Shown here one piece after another: positions 27,718-38,500 of a DNA stretch of 64,000 nt. A model generated the notes under the pieces. That model did not search any database. It saw only the letters and a program-made list of their open reading frames with translations, and was not told the origin of the DNA. Location: NCBI GenBank assembly GCA_024279255.1, contig JAJRRT010000016.1, positions 1-64,000 of the forward strand, read 5' to 3'. The first letter of the stretch is position 1; each line of letters starts with the position of its first letter. Origin of the DNA: Deltaproteobacteria bacterium. GTDB lineage: Bacteria; Desulfobacterota; Desulfuromonadia; Desulfuromonadales; Geopsychrobacteraceae. The translations under genes were made by a program, and so were the position numbers.

Positions 27718-30700
27718 CTACTCACCGGCGATGTAGCCATCCGGAAAACTGTATTCATGGCAGGCCTTGCAGTCGTTTCTGGCGCCGTAGTCCTGATGGC
27801 AAGTCCGGCATTCCTTCATGGTCATGACCCGGGTGACTACCGCCCGAGGCTGGCTCTGATCTGGCACATCGGCATGACATTTCAGACAATCGATCTGCCC
27901 ATCAGTCACATGCCGACTGTGTGAGAAAAGAACACCTGGGCGGAGCACCGACGTTGAGACCCAGGGAAGCTCTGTTCCGTTGCCAATAAAAGGCGCGAAC
28001 TCGTCAATCCGTTCCTCGTTGCCATCAACGTGACAGGCGAAACAGATGGTCTTTGAGGGAAGTCCGATTTTGGCCTGACTGGCGGCACCGCTGTGACAAT
28101 CTAGGCAGCTGAGGTTGGCTTCATCCTTCTCCAAATGTTCATCATGTTCGAACTGGATCGGTTGAACCGGAGTGCAGTCGAGCGGCGGTTCCCGCAGATA
28201 ACCTAGCTGACCGTTCACATCCTCAAGGGTAATCCCCGCGCGCCCGAGGATATTTCCCGCTCCCAGACTGATCATCATTTGAGTACCGATTGGCCGCGAG
28301 ATTTTAGGCACTCGCGAAGTGGTGATGCTGAATTCACCAATTTGGGAAAACGCATCCTTGTCATCCGCGTGACCATCCTTATCGTCCCTTTCTTTATCGT
28401 CTATATCCTCACGATTCTTGTCTTTATCATCCTTACCTTTATTGCTCCCTCTGTTTTTTTTGTCCCTGTCACCATCATCGTCCGCATGCTGCCGAGCTGC
28501 AATCGAACCGGTCGGATCCCAGGTCGTTTGGTTGACGCTATGCCCCGAGCCGTCGAGGATCGCCAGACTTAGCCCGTCAGTTGCCGGGTTAAACGGCAAC
28601 TCAGCTCCGAAAGTTCCACGCAGGGTGACATCCTTGCCATTGCTGCCGATTATCACCTCGTTAATGCTGAAACAGGTGGTGTTACACAGCGGGACCGGAA
28701 CTGCCAGCGGGGAAACGGTTCCAACGGAGAGCGGCAAACTTTCAAGATTTGCGTAGGCACCCATCTGGCTGGCGGGGGAAGATGGCTTGAGATGCCAGTC
28801 ATTATTATCCGGATCGACAAACTGAGGATCGACACTGATCGCGCCGGTACGCTCGGAATACTCACCATTGTCGATACTGTTGTACTCAACAACCGAGAAA
28901 GCTTCCGAATTGAGGTGATAGAGCGCTTCGGGTTGGGCATAGGGATCATCGACGTGAATGTTATCCAGCGTCCAGACGTGGTTGATGCCGAACCGCCAGT
29001 CGAGATCCTCCTCGTCCGAATGCGGGCGCTGGTCATACTTGAGGCGCTTATTGCCCCAGATAATATTGTTCGTGAGTTTCACATCACTGAAGCCAGGGGC
29101 GTAGTTGCGCCCCAGAGATTCCATACCGTTATATTCATGACCATGCCGTTCACTGTCGATAGCACCACCCACAGGATCCCTGCTGCCAGCGACGATATTA
29201 TTGACAATCGTATTATTGAAGACCTCGGCATAAAAGGTATCGTCGAAGGCCATCGCACCGCCGCGGGCGTGATTTTCGCCATGATCATCAGACCAGTTTT
29301 CGGCGATCAGATTGTTGTAAACCCTGACGATCGCGTTATTGTCGGTCACATCTTCAAAACTGATCGCGCCGCCGTCATCGTAGTTTGAATTACGCCGGAT
29401 AATGTTGGCATAGAGATCGACGGGACCACTGTCTTCAAAAAACACCGCTCCACCATGATCGTCGGCATGGTTGTTCTCAATCAGGTTGCCGGCAACAATC
29501 AGGTGGTCCTTGACCTCATAGAGCGAGATGGCACCGCCGTAATCGGGGGAGAAATTATTGAACAGATGGTTGTTGAAAATCTCGTAAGTGCCTGGCGGAC
29601 AGCCGGGAATTTCGTCATCAACCACATGCTCGGGCTCGCCATGATGGGGGCCATATCCTGGCTCGTCATTGACGCTGATGCCGCCACCATAACCGCCGGG
29701 GTTGCCATTATTGGAGATCGTATTTGACCAGATCCGTACATCATGGTTGGACTTATGCAGCCAGATGGCACCGCCATAATAACCGCCGTTATGATCAAGG
29801 ATGCTGTTATTGATGTCGATGTTGCGGTTGCCGTAGTCGCCGAAGATCCCGGCCCCGATATCCTCATCGATGCTGCCACCGGTAATGGTCAGGCTGCTGA
29901 GCATAATATTTTCCACGCTACCCGACTGCCCGCCCCGCCCGATAAAAACGACCGGACCGCGATCGGTATAGTTCTGGCTCTCCATGCTCAACTGGATTGC
30001 ACCGAGACCATTGACGACTGTTTCCCTGGGGCCGGCGCCGATGATCTGGATATCGGACTCGGTGATCTGGATCCTTTCATTATAGTATCCGGCAGCAACA
30101 AACAGATAACGCGGAGTCGCTGTGGGCAGATGTTGCAACGCCGCCCCGATACTGCTCCAGGGGTGCTGTCGACTGCCGTCTTCGCTGCCCTTATTACCGG
30201 CATCGACAAACACTGAGCGTTGGGCCAGATAGCGCTGTCGCGTAGCACTGCCGGCAACATCGACCTGAAAAGCCGCGGAGGGGCCGGAATGGGTGGTCAC
30301 GATCAGCGGGCCACTGATAGCATCAGGCAGGATATCGACAAGGATTTCGCCATCGGACCAGGCAACAACTGGCAGCTCCTTACCACTGAGGCTGACGGTC
30401 GAAAAACCGCGCAGTGCGCCAAAATCGATCCCCTCGATGCGCAATGGAGCTCCGGCAAAGACATTCTGAATCCTTGGTACTGGCGGTGGTTCCGCTGCCG
30501 GAGTAGCGGCAGGCTGGGCCATGGGGGTTGGGAAAAGTTGTTGCATACCACCGGCGCTGAAAGCGATCGGCAGCAGGGACCAGTCTGCCTCGAACTTATA
30601 TTGCCCCTGTCCCATGGTATACGACATGATCAATGGGAGATAGTTGTCGTTGTAACTTGGCAGCATGGGGTCATTCGCCAGATAGAGGAGCGTGGTCGGG

Positions 30701-32991
30701 GCAAAGCGTCTTTCCAGTTCTGGTTTCTGGCCGAGCGCTTCCCCGGCCGGACATTGAGTAAAGGGGTCGGCACCGACCGCTGCACCGCTATAGCACATCG
30801 GATTCCCCATATGTCCCGCACCTAGGAAATAGCCCAAGTGGTCGTAGGCGCCGACCGGGACCCCGTCGATACCAGCCTTTTCCATCGTCAGCAAACTCAG
30901 TGGCCGTGGATCGATAAAGAGATCATCAAACACCCCACCTTCAATTTTCGCGGCCATCGGCACCAGGGTTCTCAAACCGAGATCGAGCTTATTCCCCTCA
31001 CCACCAGCAACCTGCACCGGAGTAAAATTACGCTGGCCGGGTGACCAGAGATAGCCAGTCTCATTCTCGGCGCCCTTGAGCAGTTGCAGCACATAATTTC
31101 CGGGTAGCAGATTTCTGAACTCGTAGTACCCGGGAAGTGCACCGACATAAACACCGCCCCACTCATCGAGCGGGAAAGTCGCCGGTTCAGACCAGCCCTG
31201 GGCGAGTAACTGCTGTTTGTCGAACGCTCCGCTGCTGGTGGTTCTGGCGGGCGTACCTGTGCAAGCAGTATACTTTCCGCTGAGCGAATCATAGTTGCAG
31301 TCTGAGGCATTCCACAGTTTGAGCTTTATCCCATGCAGCGTGCGCTCTTTTTGTTGATCATAAATACCATCGGCTCTCCACTGCGGCTTTTCAAGGTTAT
31401 CCAGAAAGACAAAGCCATCAAGATGGCCCTCGGTTGCAGGTATTTTTTCCATAGAGAGGTCGGCGCGATAATTGGCCGTAAACCACTGGACATAGCGGTT
31501 CATGGCATTAAAGCCGACCTCATGGGTGATGGTCGGATCCCCCGGCAGCGGGTAGAAGATCTCCTGTCGCCATGCCCCGCGATAGCCCAGAGGCAAGGCA
31601 ACATCGACATAGCCGAGGACTTCCACCTCGGGAACATCATCAAAATTGTACCAACCGTCGGCAGCGGTCAGTTCTGTTTTCCAGATACTGCCGTCCTTCA
31701 GGCGCAGATGGACTTCCGCCCCGGCAACAGGGGTATTACCCTCCCTCACGTAGCCCTGGACCCGGCCAAAAAAACGCGGGACCATGATTCCGGGATACGG
31801 TATCATGGTCTCTGTCTGCGGCTTTACCGACACCCCCTTTTGCACATAGACGTAGTCCATGGCACGATCGGCGCAAAACAGCTTGTATCTGCCTGGCGAG
31901 ACCTGGCTGAAAGTAAATTCACCGGTGAGCGGATCGGCCTCAGTGGTGGCCACCGCATGCGGCATCATGGTTTCTGAATCGACATACAGGACCACCAGAC
32001 CATCGGGGACCAGAGTATTGGCGGAGACACCGGGGTTATGCAGCGGGCTGAGCGGCACATCGGGGAAGAGCTCTGCTTCCATCACGAGTTCAAAGGCCTG
32101 GTCGGCATCCAGCAGAGTCCCGCTGATACTACCGACCAGATTGGGGTTGCCCTGGGATATCTGACCGAGCTTCTCGACATAACCGTGCCAGACCATATAG
32201 GAACCATCCTCGGTGCCGGGGTCGCCCGGATAGAGGACCACTTCAAAAGCGCTCCCCCCTTCTTCGGTACTTAGCAGATAGAACTCTGTTGTCTCATCAA
32301 AATCGAGAGGAGCACGGGTGACGGGGTTCGTTACCGGCAACGGCTCCGGTCCATTGTCATCATACAGGTAGGCGGTCGAGGTATCGGAGGTGACATAGAC
32401 TTCCCCCGGTAGCAGATCGGTGAAATAGTAGTGACCATCGGGTTGGTCCATCTGGGTTCCGGTGACCCCGGTCGCCAACAGCCGGCCATCAGCATCCCAG
32501 GCTTTGACTGTAACACCGTTGAGCGGTGCATCGACGCCATCGTCCCATTCACCATTGATGTAGTTGTCGTAAAAGGTATAGACCAACAGGTTCGCCAGGG
32601 GCAGCGGGAACGGTGGCAGATAGGCGTCTTTGCTTTGAGTCTCGTAGTCGGTGTTAAGCGTAAATTCCCGACTGGTCGGTTCATGATCTGGTGCCGAGAA
32701 CATCACCACGTAGTCGCCGGGCGACGGAACAGTGGCGCTCCAGCTGTGGCCGTTAACGGCACCGTAGGTCACAAAGGCCCCGTCCTCTTGCCTCTGCACC
32801 ATCACCGAGGCGTCATACAGGAGTGGTGCGGTGGTGTAATCAGGCAAGCCGTCTATCTGCTGGCCGGTATAGATGTTGCCGCCAATGGTCGCTGTTTGTG
32901 CGAACAACGATCCGGTGGGGAACAACAGAGCAAGAACCACCAGCAATAATCGAAACTGTGCACGGGCCGAGTCATCTCTGTTCCACCTCAT
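27718..32991 (-). CDS. giant exported beta-helix protein with five C-terminal heme motifs
   Basis: 1757 residues from the ATG at 32991, which follows AAAAGGAGCAAAGCC. A signal peptide ends near residue 32 (LLFPTGSLFAQ). Residues ~35-830 are repeated carboxypeptidase-regulatory or SdrD-B-like Ig folds (GVTVKAWDADGRLLATGV; AGAEVHLRLKDGS; LHGIKLKLWNASDC). An IPT/TIG-like domain lies at ~837-914. A right-handed parallel beta-helix with Asn/Gly-rich rungs (GGAIWLHKSNHDVRIWSNTI; GGAISLYEV) spans ~955-1413. A highly charged Asp/Lys linker lies near 1500-1546. Five heme motifs fill the last ~130 residues: CLDCH, CFACH, CLKCH, CRTCH and CKACH. The protein must cross the inner membrane and receive covalent hemes. 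Surface or extracellular electron transfer, or matrix structure, is likely but unproven. Its promoter is of sigma-54 type. Confidence 0.85.
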   Translation of the reverse strand: MRWNRDDSARAQFRLLLVVLALLFPTGSLFAQTATIGGNIYTGQQIDGLPDYTTAPLLYDASVMVQRQEDGAFVTYGAVNGHSWSATVPSPGDYVVMFSAPDHEPTSREFTLNTDYETQSKDAYLPPFPLPLANLLVYTFYDNYINGEWDDGVDAPLNGVTVKAWDADGRLLATGVTGTQMDQPDGHYYFTDLLPGEVYVTSDTSTAYLYDDNGPEPLPVTNPVTRAPLDFDETTEFYLLSTEEGGSAFEVVLYPGDPGTEDGSYMVWHGYVEKLGQISQGNPNLVGSISGTLLDADQAFELVMEAELFPDVPLSPLHNPGVSANTLVPDGLVVLYVDSETMMPHAVATTEADPLTGEFTFSQVSPGRYKLFCADRAMDYVYVQKGVSVKPQTETMIPYPGIMVPRFFGRVQGYVREGNTPVAGAEVHLRLKDGSIWKTELTAADGWYNFDDVPEVEVLGYVDVALPLGYRGAWRQEIFYPLPGDPTITHEVGFNAMNRYVQWFTANYRADLSMEKIPATEGHLDGFVFLDNLEKPQWRADGIYDQQKERTLHGIKLKLWNASDCNYDSLSGKYTACTGTPARTTSSGAFDKQQLLAQGWSEPATFPLDEWGGVYVGALPGYYEFRNLLPGNYVLQLLKGAENETGYLWSPGQRNFTPVQVAGGEGNKLDLGLRTLVPMAAKIEGGVFDDLFIDPRPLSLLTMEKAGIDGVPVGAYDHLGYFLGAGHMGNPMCYSGAAVGADPFTQCPAGEALGQKPELERRFAPTTLLYLANDPMLPSYNDNYLPLIMSYTMGQGQYKFEADWSLLPIAFSAGGMQQLFPTPMAQPAATPAAEPPPVPRIQNVFAGAPLRIEGIDFGALRGFSTVSLSGKELPVVAWSDGEILVDILPDAISGPLIVTTHSGPSAAFQVDVAGSATRQRYLAQRSVFVDAGNKGSEDGSRQHPWSSIGAALQHLPTATPRYLFVAAGYYNERIQITESDIQIIGAGPRETVVNGLGAIQLSMESQNYTDRGPVVFIGRGGQSGSVENIMLSSLTITGGSIDEDIGAGIFGDYGNRNIDINNSILDHNGGYYGGAIWLHKSNHDVRIWSNTISNNGNPGGYGGGISVNDEPGYGPHHGEPEHVVDDEIPGCPPGTYEIFNNHLFNNFSPDYGGAISLYEVKDHLIVAGNLIENNHADDHGGAVFFEDSGPVDLYANIIRRNSNYDDGGAISFEDVTDNNAIVRVYNNLIAENWSDDHGENHARGGAMAFDDTFYAEVFNNTIVNNIVAGSRDPVGGAIDSERHGHEYNGMESLGRNYAPGFSDVKLTNNIIWGNKRLKYDQRPHSDEEDLDWRFGINHVWTLDNIHVDDPYAQPEALYHLNSEAFSVVEYNSIDNGEYSERTGAISVDPQFVDPDNNDWHLKPSSPASQMGAYANLESLPLSVGTVSPLAVPVPLCNTTCFSINEVIIGSNGKDVTLRGTFGAELPFNPATDGLSLAILDGSGHSVNQTTWDPTGSIAARQHADDDGDRDKKNRGSNKGKDDKDKNREDIDDKERDDKDGHADDKDAFSQIGEFSITTSRVPKISRPIGTQMMISLGAGNILGRAGITLEDVNGQLGYLREPPLDCTPVQPIQFEHDEHLEKDEANLSCLDCHSGAASQAKIGLPSKTICFACHVDGNEERIDEFAPFIGNGTELPWVSTSVLRPGVLFSHSRHVTDGQIDCLKCHADVPDQSQPRAVVTRVMTMKECRTCHQDYGARNDCKACHEYSFPDGYIAGE

Positions 32992-33061
32992 GGCTTTGCT
33001 CCTTTTCTTTCTGATAGCTATAGATAGAGCTCCCTGACCTTCATCAGACACTGCTGTTATT

Positions 33062-33078
33062 AGCGAGAACCGTTCCAG
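33062..33078 (-). promoter_or_regulatory. candidate sigma-54 promoter of the penta-heme protein gene
   Basis: Read leftward, CTGGAACGGTTCTCGCT has GG and GC with ten bases between. It is almost the same as the promoter before the diguanylate cyclase gene at 50342 (TTGGAACGGATCTGGCT). Transcription would begin near 33050, about 60 bases before the ATG. Confidence 0.65.
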
Positions 33079-33145
33079 CTGGAGAAAAACTATCTATCAT
33101 CCTGAAATTGCAGAGACATTTTGGGACAGACAGAAATGCTCGAGT

Positions 33146-33176
33146 CTCTCAGGTTGAGAGCCTGCCGACTTGATAG
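33146..33176 (-). promoter_or_regulatory. activator-binding palindromes upstream of the penta-heme gene
   Basis: CTCTCAGGTTGAGAG (33146-33160) is a near-perfect dyad, and CTGCCGACTTGATAG (33162-33176) is a weaker one. They fit the CTSYCA-N3-TGRSAG motif found at five other promoters of this block. The first begins 70 bases upstream of the -24 GG. Here the two sites are 16 bases apart, about half the usual 31. Confidence 0.55.
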
Positions 33177-33673
33177 ATGTGCCTGGGGAGAATGGAAGCA
33201 GCCCTACAAACTGGGCTGCCACAGCTCAGTCGGGAGATTGTCCGACTGACTGAACTTGGCTTCAAGGCCCAAATTCAGCGGATTCTGGCGACAAATCGAA
33301 AGACTGCCAACGATTTGCCCTGAATATGGCCTAGGGCTCGCCGTACTACTGGATCCAACAGCATTGGCGGACAGGGTCACAACACGCAGGATATACGACT
33401 AAATTCATCTTAATTTTTAATGCACTGATTTGACTGGACTTTTAATAATTACAGCTGCAGAGAATGCAATGTTCTCTCATTTTGATAGCAGCTCAGTAAG
33501 AAAGGGCTTTCACAATGAGAGATTGCGGGTGTTAAGAAAAGGATGAAGCACAACGGTTTTCCCCTCCGCACGGCACCTCAGACTTCCTTCTGCAAAAAGG
33601 ATTCACAACTTCCTCAATGCAAAAGTAGCAATCCCCGATTTTTCCAGGGGCTTTCGTCTCAGGGCTCAGATTG
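33177..33673. other. non-coding interval
   Basis: About 500 bases with no convincing frame on either strand. It holds short imperfect repeats and an A/T-rich stretch at 33400-33450. I find no riboswitch, tRNA or transposon end here. It separates the penta-heme gene's control region from the 3' end of the GGDEF gene. Confidence 0.5.
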
Positions 33674-34390
33674 TCAACCAGGTCTCCCTGATCCACCAGC
33701 GGAAACAACCCGGTTGCCGCCGCCCTGAACAACCTGTTCGAGCAGCAGGTCGGCCTGATCAAGAAGATCCTGAAGAAGCTGCGGTTGGCGAGTCACCGTC
33801 ATGGTCAGCACGGCAACGCTGATCGTCATTGGAGAAAAAGCTGACGCGCTGACGTCAAAGGGAGAGGGCTGGCCAGCGACACGACTTCGTATCCGCTCCG
33901 CCTGCCGCTGTGCCCCGGCGGAAGCGGTATCGGTCATAATCACGGCGAAACGTCCCCGGCTGTAACAGGCCGCTAGATCCCCTGGCCGCTTCAGAACCTT
34001 GTGCAGCACAGCGGCAACCAGCTGCAGGCAGGTATCAGCAGTTTCTTGGCCGCCCGTGAGATAAAGTTTCTGAAAAAAGTCGATTTCGATCAGCAGCAGC
34101 GACAAAGGAAGGCGCGATCTTCGGGCACGCTGGTATTCACGTTCGATGATCCTGTTGAAACTTTCCCGGCTCAAAAGACCCGTCAGGCCATCGCGCAGGA
34201 TCAGTTGGTTCAGTGCCGCCTCAGCCCGCTGCCGCTCAGCAAGAGCAATCGACAGCTCCTCGTCGCTCAGAGCGAGTTGTCTGACCCGATCCACTCGCTC
34301 GTAGCGGAGAAGGCAATATTCCACGGCATCACGTAAGGTCCCTTTGAATCCTGGCAGTTTGAGTTTCTTGCTACTGCGTTGTTCAGTCAT
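33674..34390 (-). CDS. degenerate GGDEF-domain protein
   Basis: 238 residues from the ATG at 34390 after GGAGAGGGTAT. A short helical N-terminus with LPGFKGTLRDAVEYCLLRYE leads into a GGDEF fold (RDGLTGLLSRESFNRIIERE; LSLLLIEIDFFQKLYLTGG; RPGDLAACYSRGRFAVIM). The signature GGDEF is replaced by SRGRF, and the metal-binding D.D.FK segment reads EIDFFQK. It is therefore unlikely to make cyclic di-GMP and may bind a nucleotide or a partner instead. It follows the STAS gene on the same strand, 212 bases apart. A paralogue with the same N-terminus but a frameshift lies at 48864-49353. Confidence 0.78.
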   Translation of the reverse strand: MTEQRSSKKLKLPGFKGTLRDAVEYCLLRYERVDRVRQLALSDEELSIALAERQRAEAALNQLILRDGLTGLLSRESFNRIIEREYQRARRSRLPLSLLLIEIDFFQKLYLTGGQETADTCLQLVAAVLHKVLKRPGDLAACYSRGRFAVIMTDTASAGAQRQAERIRSRVAGQPSPFDVSASAFSPMTISVAVLTMTVTRQPQLLQDLLDQADLLLEQVVQGGGNRVVSAGGSGRPG

Positions 34391-34602
34391 ATACCCTCTC
34401 CGTGGCAAGATTTCCGGGCACGACGTTGTGACTGCCGTCGCAATCATTTTTTGATCGTAGCACCATAACGCGGGGCAGGTCCAGCCAAGGTAGACCCTCA
34501 GCTGCCAAGCCACAAGCTTCTCTACATAGCGGAACCTACCTTGGGTCGCCTCGCTCCAGCAGGCGACAAGGAAACAGCCTGCGAGAGCCTGTCGGGGGTT
34601 GC

Positions 34603-35004
34603 TCAGACCGCTAGTTTGCTGGCTGAGGAGATCAGTGTCGATCGGGAACGCCAGAACTTCTCCGGCGGCAGATCGAAACTGCGCATGGCCTCTCGCTTGT
34701 CGGGGCAGATCTCGAACAAACGGTTCAACCGAGTCAGTTCGAAAATCAAGTAGACCTGCAGGCCGAGAGAGGCGATCCGGATCTGTCCAGAGTATTGCTG
34801 AACCGCTTTCAGGGCAACGACCAGAGCGCCCAAGCCACTGCTATCGACAAAGGTCACATGCTCCATATCGATGACAAATTTGGTCTTACCAGCCGAAACC
34901 GATTTGCTGACCACATCCGCCAGACAGATCGAGCTTGAACCTGCGAGGGGACCGTCCAGTTCCAGCAGGGTCACATCGTTGATTTCTTGGATATTGATAC
35001 GCAT
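34603..35004 (-). CDS. STAS-domain anti-sigma-factor antagonist
   Basis: 133 residues from the ATG at 35004 after AAGGAGGTTGTCGACC; the longer frame from 35046 lacks a ribosome binding site. The SpoIIAA-like fold is clear: LELDGPLAGSSSICLADVV, then VIDMEHVTFVDSSGLGALVV with the conserved DSSG Ser that is the usual phosphorylation site. Such proteins bind anti-sigma kinases or act as switches in larger signalling units. No anti-sigma kinase lies nearby. It shares the sigma-54/palindrome control region of this block. Confidence 0.85.
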   Translation of the reverse strand: MRINIQEINDVTLLELDGPLAGSSSICLADVVSKSVSAGKTKFVIDMEHVTFVDSSGLGALVVALKAVQQYSGQIRIASLGLQVYLIFELTRLNRLFEICPDKREAMRSFDLPPEKFWRSRSTLISSASKLAV

Positions 35005-35109
35005 GGTCGACAACCTCCTTCCCGGTGTGGGGCCTGGAATCCTCAACTGATGATCCTGTGCCGACTAAGCCATGAGCCTAGTCACCAAGGAATCTTTATC
35101 CTATTCGAA

Positions 35110-35126
35110 AGCAAAAACCAGACCAA
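35110..35126 (-). promoter_or_regulatory. candidate sigma-54 promoter of the STAS gene
   Basis: Read leftward, TTGGTCTGGTTTTTGCT has GG-N10-GC and a perfect TTTTTGCT -12 element. Transcription would begin near 35098, leaving a leader of about 95 bases. Confidence 0.55.
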
Positions 35127-35255
35127 TACAACCAAAATGGTCACAATTATACCTTCCCTGTTCTCCGGGCGCTCAAAGTCGTTTCTGACGACCTTGAAAG
35201 GAAGGGATTCAGGGACAGCATAACCGGGTGGAACGTCCGCCTTGGGGAAGCGCAA

Positions 35256-35303
35256 CTACCAGAATGATAGCATTGCCACTCGCCTAACCTGTCATTCTGA
35301 CAG
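35256..35303 (-). promoter_or_regulatory. paired activator palindromes upstream of the STAS gene
   Basis: CTGTCATTCTGACAG (35289-35303) is a perfect dyad apart from its centre. CTACCAGAATGATAG (35256-35270) is a weaker copy 33 bases away. They match the pairs seen at 39984, 47062, 48744 and 50434, but lie farther from the promoter (132 bases rather than 76-78). Confidence 0.6.
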
Positions 35304-35366
35304 AAGCGGGCGTCAGATTCGGTCGCGCAGTGAGTCCCGTCAATTTGTGCTGGTGAGAGAAAATAC

Positions 35367-35406
35367 GCGGTCCTGAGAGTGGGATTTATTCCGCACTCAG
35401 AACCGC
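35367..35406 (-). terminator. hairpin terminator after the 1417-residue protein gene
   Basis: Read leftward, GCGGTTCTGAGTG and CACTCTCAGGACCGC form a long stem with small bulges and a short loop, followed by a T-rich TATTTTCTCTC. It lies about 100 bases after the stop of the gene that ends at 35509. Confidence 0.6.
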
Positions 35407-35508
35407 GACATTCTCCTCTATTTCTTTGTTAGCGCGTCAGCGCCGCTTGGGCCACAACCCCGGTCCGCCCGAATACGAGACAGGATTGCTGGCCAGTTTC
35501 ATTACCGC

Positions 35509-38500
35509 TCAGGGGACGGTAATGGAATTCACGGTGTTGTCTTGCGGATGATAGACCCGTGTTCCTGACACACTATCCAGCGAAATGGCAACGCTCGTGG
35601 TTTTTTCCATGTATTTAGTCGTTGCGCTACAGGTCCCGGCTGCATCGGTGGTACAGCTGAAAAGCTTGGATGCAGGCGTACCCTCCTTATCCCAGGTGTA
35701 GATCATAGTCACCAGAGCACCCTCAGCTGGGTTGCCCAAGTCATCCTCAATGCCGACCGTGACTGAGGCAGCCAGTTTGCCTTCTTTGTACAACGGCGAA
35801 CCGCTCAAACTCGATGCATGTACGGACGTAGGCGTAGCAACCGAATCTGTCTCATCATTGTCCAAGGCGTCTGCACAGCCAGGGTCGAGCATGTCGATTA
35901 ATCCGTCAAGATCGTCGTCCTGGCCATTGTTGCATTCAGTGACCGGGTCCGTCTCGTCGTTATCGCTGACGGTGTCACAGCCAGGATCGGCCATATCGAT
36001 GAGCCCGTCGAGATCGTTATCGATACCGTCCGAGCAGGCATAGACCGGCTCAGGCGGTACGTCTGTCTCATCTTGATCGGTGGCTGAGAAACAGCCTGGG
36101 TCATTGATTAGCGGGTCATTACCGAAATCGACGAGCCCGTCGAAATCGTTATCGATGCCGTCCGAACATTGATAGACCGGGAGAGGTGCGTTGAATTCAT
36201 CATTGTCCGTAAGTGTGACACAACCTGGATCGGCCGGGAAATCGACGAGTTTGTCACCATCGTTGTCGATACCGTCTTCACATTGCGCCAGGAACTCATC
36301 GTTATCGGCGGGCGAAGTACAACCGCTATCTGCCATGTCGGTGAATCCGTCACCATCGTTGTCGAGGCCGTCTTCGCATTGCGCCAGCGGAGGTGGTAGC
36401 GGCGGGACAAAGTCCGGATCGTAGAGGGTCACGCTAGTCTGACAGGCTCCAGCCAGGAAGCCACCCGGAGTGGGGTTATACACATACCAGGGATCAGCAG
36501 CGATTATGTTGCCCACAGTGAAGACAACAGAGTCCCCGGCACCCTCGAACTTCTCAAAACTGATGGTGCATTCACCCAAGTTATTCGTGAAGCAAGGTTC
36601 ACCGGCATTACCATCAGCGCTGCCGGAAACTTGAGCGTCAGCAATTGGGATAAATCCATCACTGACCTTAATTGTGACGTTACCACCGTATGGCTCGGAC
36701 CTGAAAGCCGTGCCAGACACGCCAATGGCGCACATATCTGCCGATACGCTACCATCTATTGGTGTCAGAGGCGTCCAGGCAAACTCAAGCAGGAACATGC
36801 CCTGTCCGAAACCCGCACCTAATTCCATGGTCTCGAAGCGCGGGTCAAAACCCCGGATTTTATCGTTACCGGCGAAGGTAATGCCGTCAGGCTGTGGAAG
36901 GGCTATGGCCGGATCTTTGGTAAAGTTAGCATCGTTGCCGGCATAGCGGAACGTCCCTGGCGCAAAACGCCGCTCCATTTCGGGAGGCTGAATGATATCC
37001 GTTGCCGATGAACAGGCAAGTGGATCTGTCGGATAAGTTCCCGGAGCATAGACCGCATTGTTGGCCAGATTACACCAGGCATCAGTCTGGTACATGACTC
37101 CCAACAGGTAGTTAAACTGGTCGTAGACTCCGACCGGAGAACCGACGATATTCATCGCCTCATCAAACATTGTACTGGTGGGATTCGGATCAAGATCACC
37201 GTTACCACTGAAGACACCGCCTTCAATCAAACCGGCCATAGGTATACTGCCCAGTGGTGACGGCCCGCCGAGAGGATTGGTTGGTGTTGAGGTCACGCCC
37301 AGGTCGATACGGCTGTTAAATCCGCCGATCAGAGTTACCATAGTAAGGCCGTCCGTGATATCAGGAGAATGCCTGAAATTCGGCTGGGGAGCGACCCTGA
37401 CACAATAGGTGCCGGGAGCTTGGTCCCTGAACTCATAAAACCCGTTGGCCGGAGCCGGATCGACTAGAGTTGGGGGAAAGACCACAGGATCACCAAAGAC
37501 ACCGCCGATCTCATTGGGCGGCCAAGTGCCAAAGGGGACCCAGCCCATGATTTTGGCGTCTGCCTCATTGGTCAACCCAGTAACGGCCGTGGCCAGCGGT
37601 AGTGGGGGCTTAGCCCCGGTCAAATCCGGGCAAACCTCTGAACCGCTTAGCGGGTCGGGAACTGTGGCATAGAGCTCAACGCTTTCACCACCATTGGCGG
37701 TCTCCAGATCTTCCTGCCAGATGCCATCAGCTACCCAGGAGCCGGTCGCTAGACTATCAGCAAAGACCACCCCCATAAGGTTACCGACACCCGCGGGGAT
37801 ATCCTCAACCTGGAGGTCAACAAAGTAGTTGAGAGTCCACCACTGAACGCTGCGGCTCATGGCGTTGTGGGTTGCATAGGTATAGATGAGTCCTAGCGGC
37901 GCCTCTCTCTGGAAGAGTTCGGTTATGATCTTGCCGCGAATGGTGTCGCCATCTTGCAGATCGACGTAGAACTTCCCCAAACCGCCAGTCTCCGGCAAGT
38001 TATATACCTCGAACCAGCCGGTCGCCGGATCGGTAGTCGCCTTGTGCTGGGTAGCTCCACCCTTAAATTGAACCTTGACCGTGGCATCCACCGCAGCACC
38101 ATTGTTCATGACGAAACCGGCACCACGGGCCTTGAAGCGCGGGTTAAGAATCGAAATCGGCAGATTGTTACCCGGGACGACACTCACCCCGGTACCCACC
38201 GTCGGCACGTTGACCAGGTCCTTGTCAAAGGTGAAAATCTCATACTGACCGGGCGGAACATTAACAAAATCCCACGCACCCCCATCGGAGCTATTATAAT
38301 ATGAAGGCTGCGTCGCCTCAGTCGTAGCGACCAATTTTGGCACGCCGTTGCTGTTTGAATAAAGGGCAACAATCGCGTCAGGTATCCTGCCATTCGGGAT
38401 GTAATCCATGCCGAGTGGGGGACAGATGTTGCCGGGCACGGTGAGGCAACCACCCCATCCGGCGGAATTCAGGTTGACATCCCATGGTGTCCCGTCCGCA

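Noticed and set aside
28792-29388. 198-residue + strand frame, and several similar ones between 28 and 32 kb
   Set aside because: They are antisense to the beta-helix protein, have low-complexity Ile/Val/Asp composition and no ribosome binding sites.
33177-33673. cyclic di-GMP riboswitch before the surface protein genes
   Set aside because: The intergenic regions lack the conserved GEMM core and tetraloop-receptor sequences.
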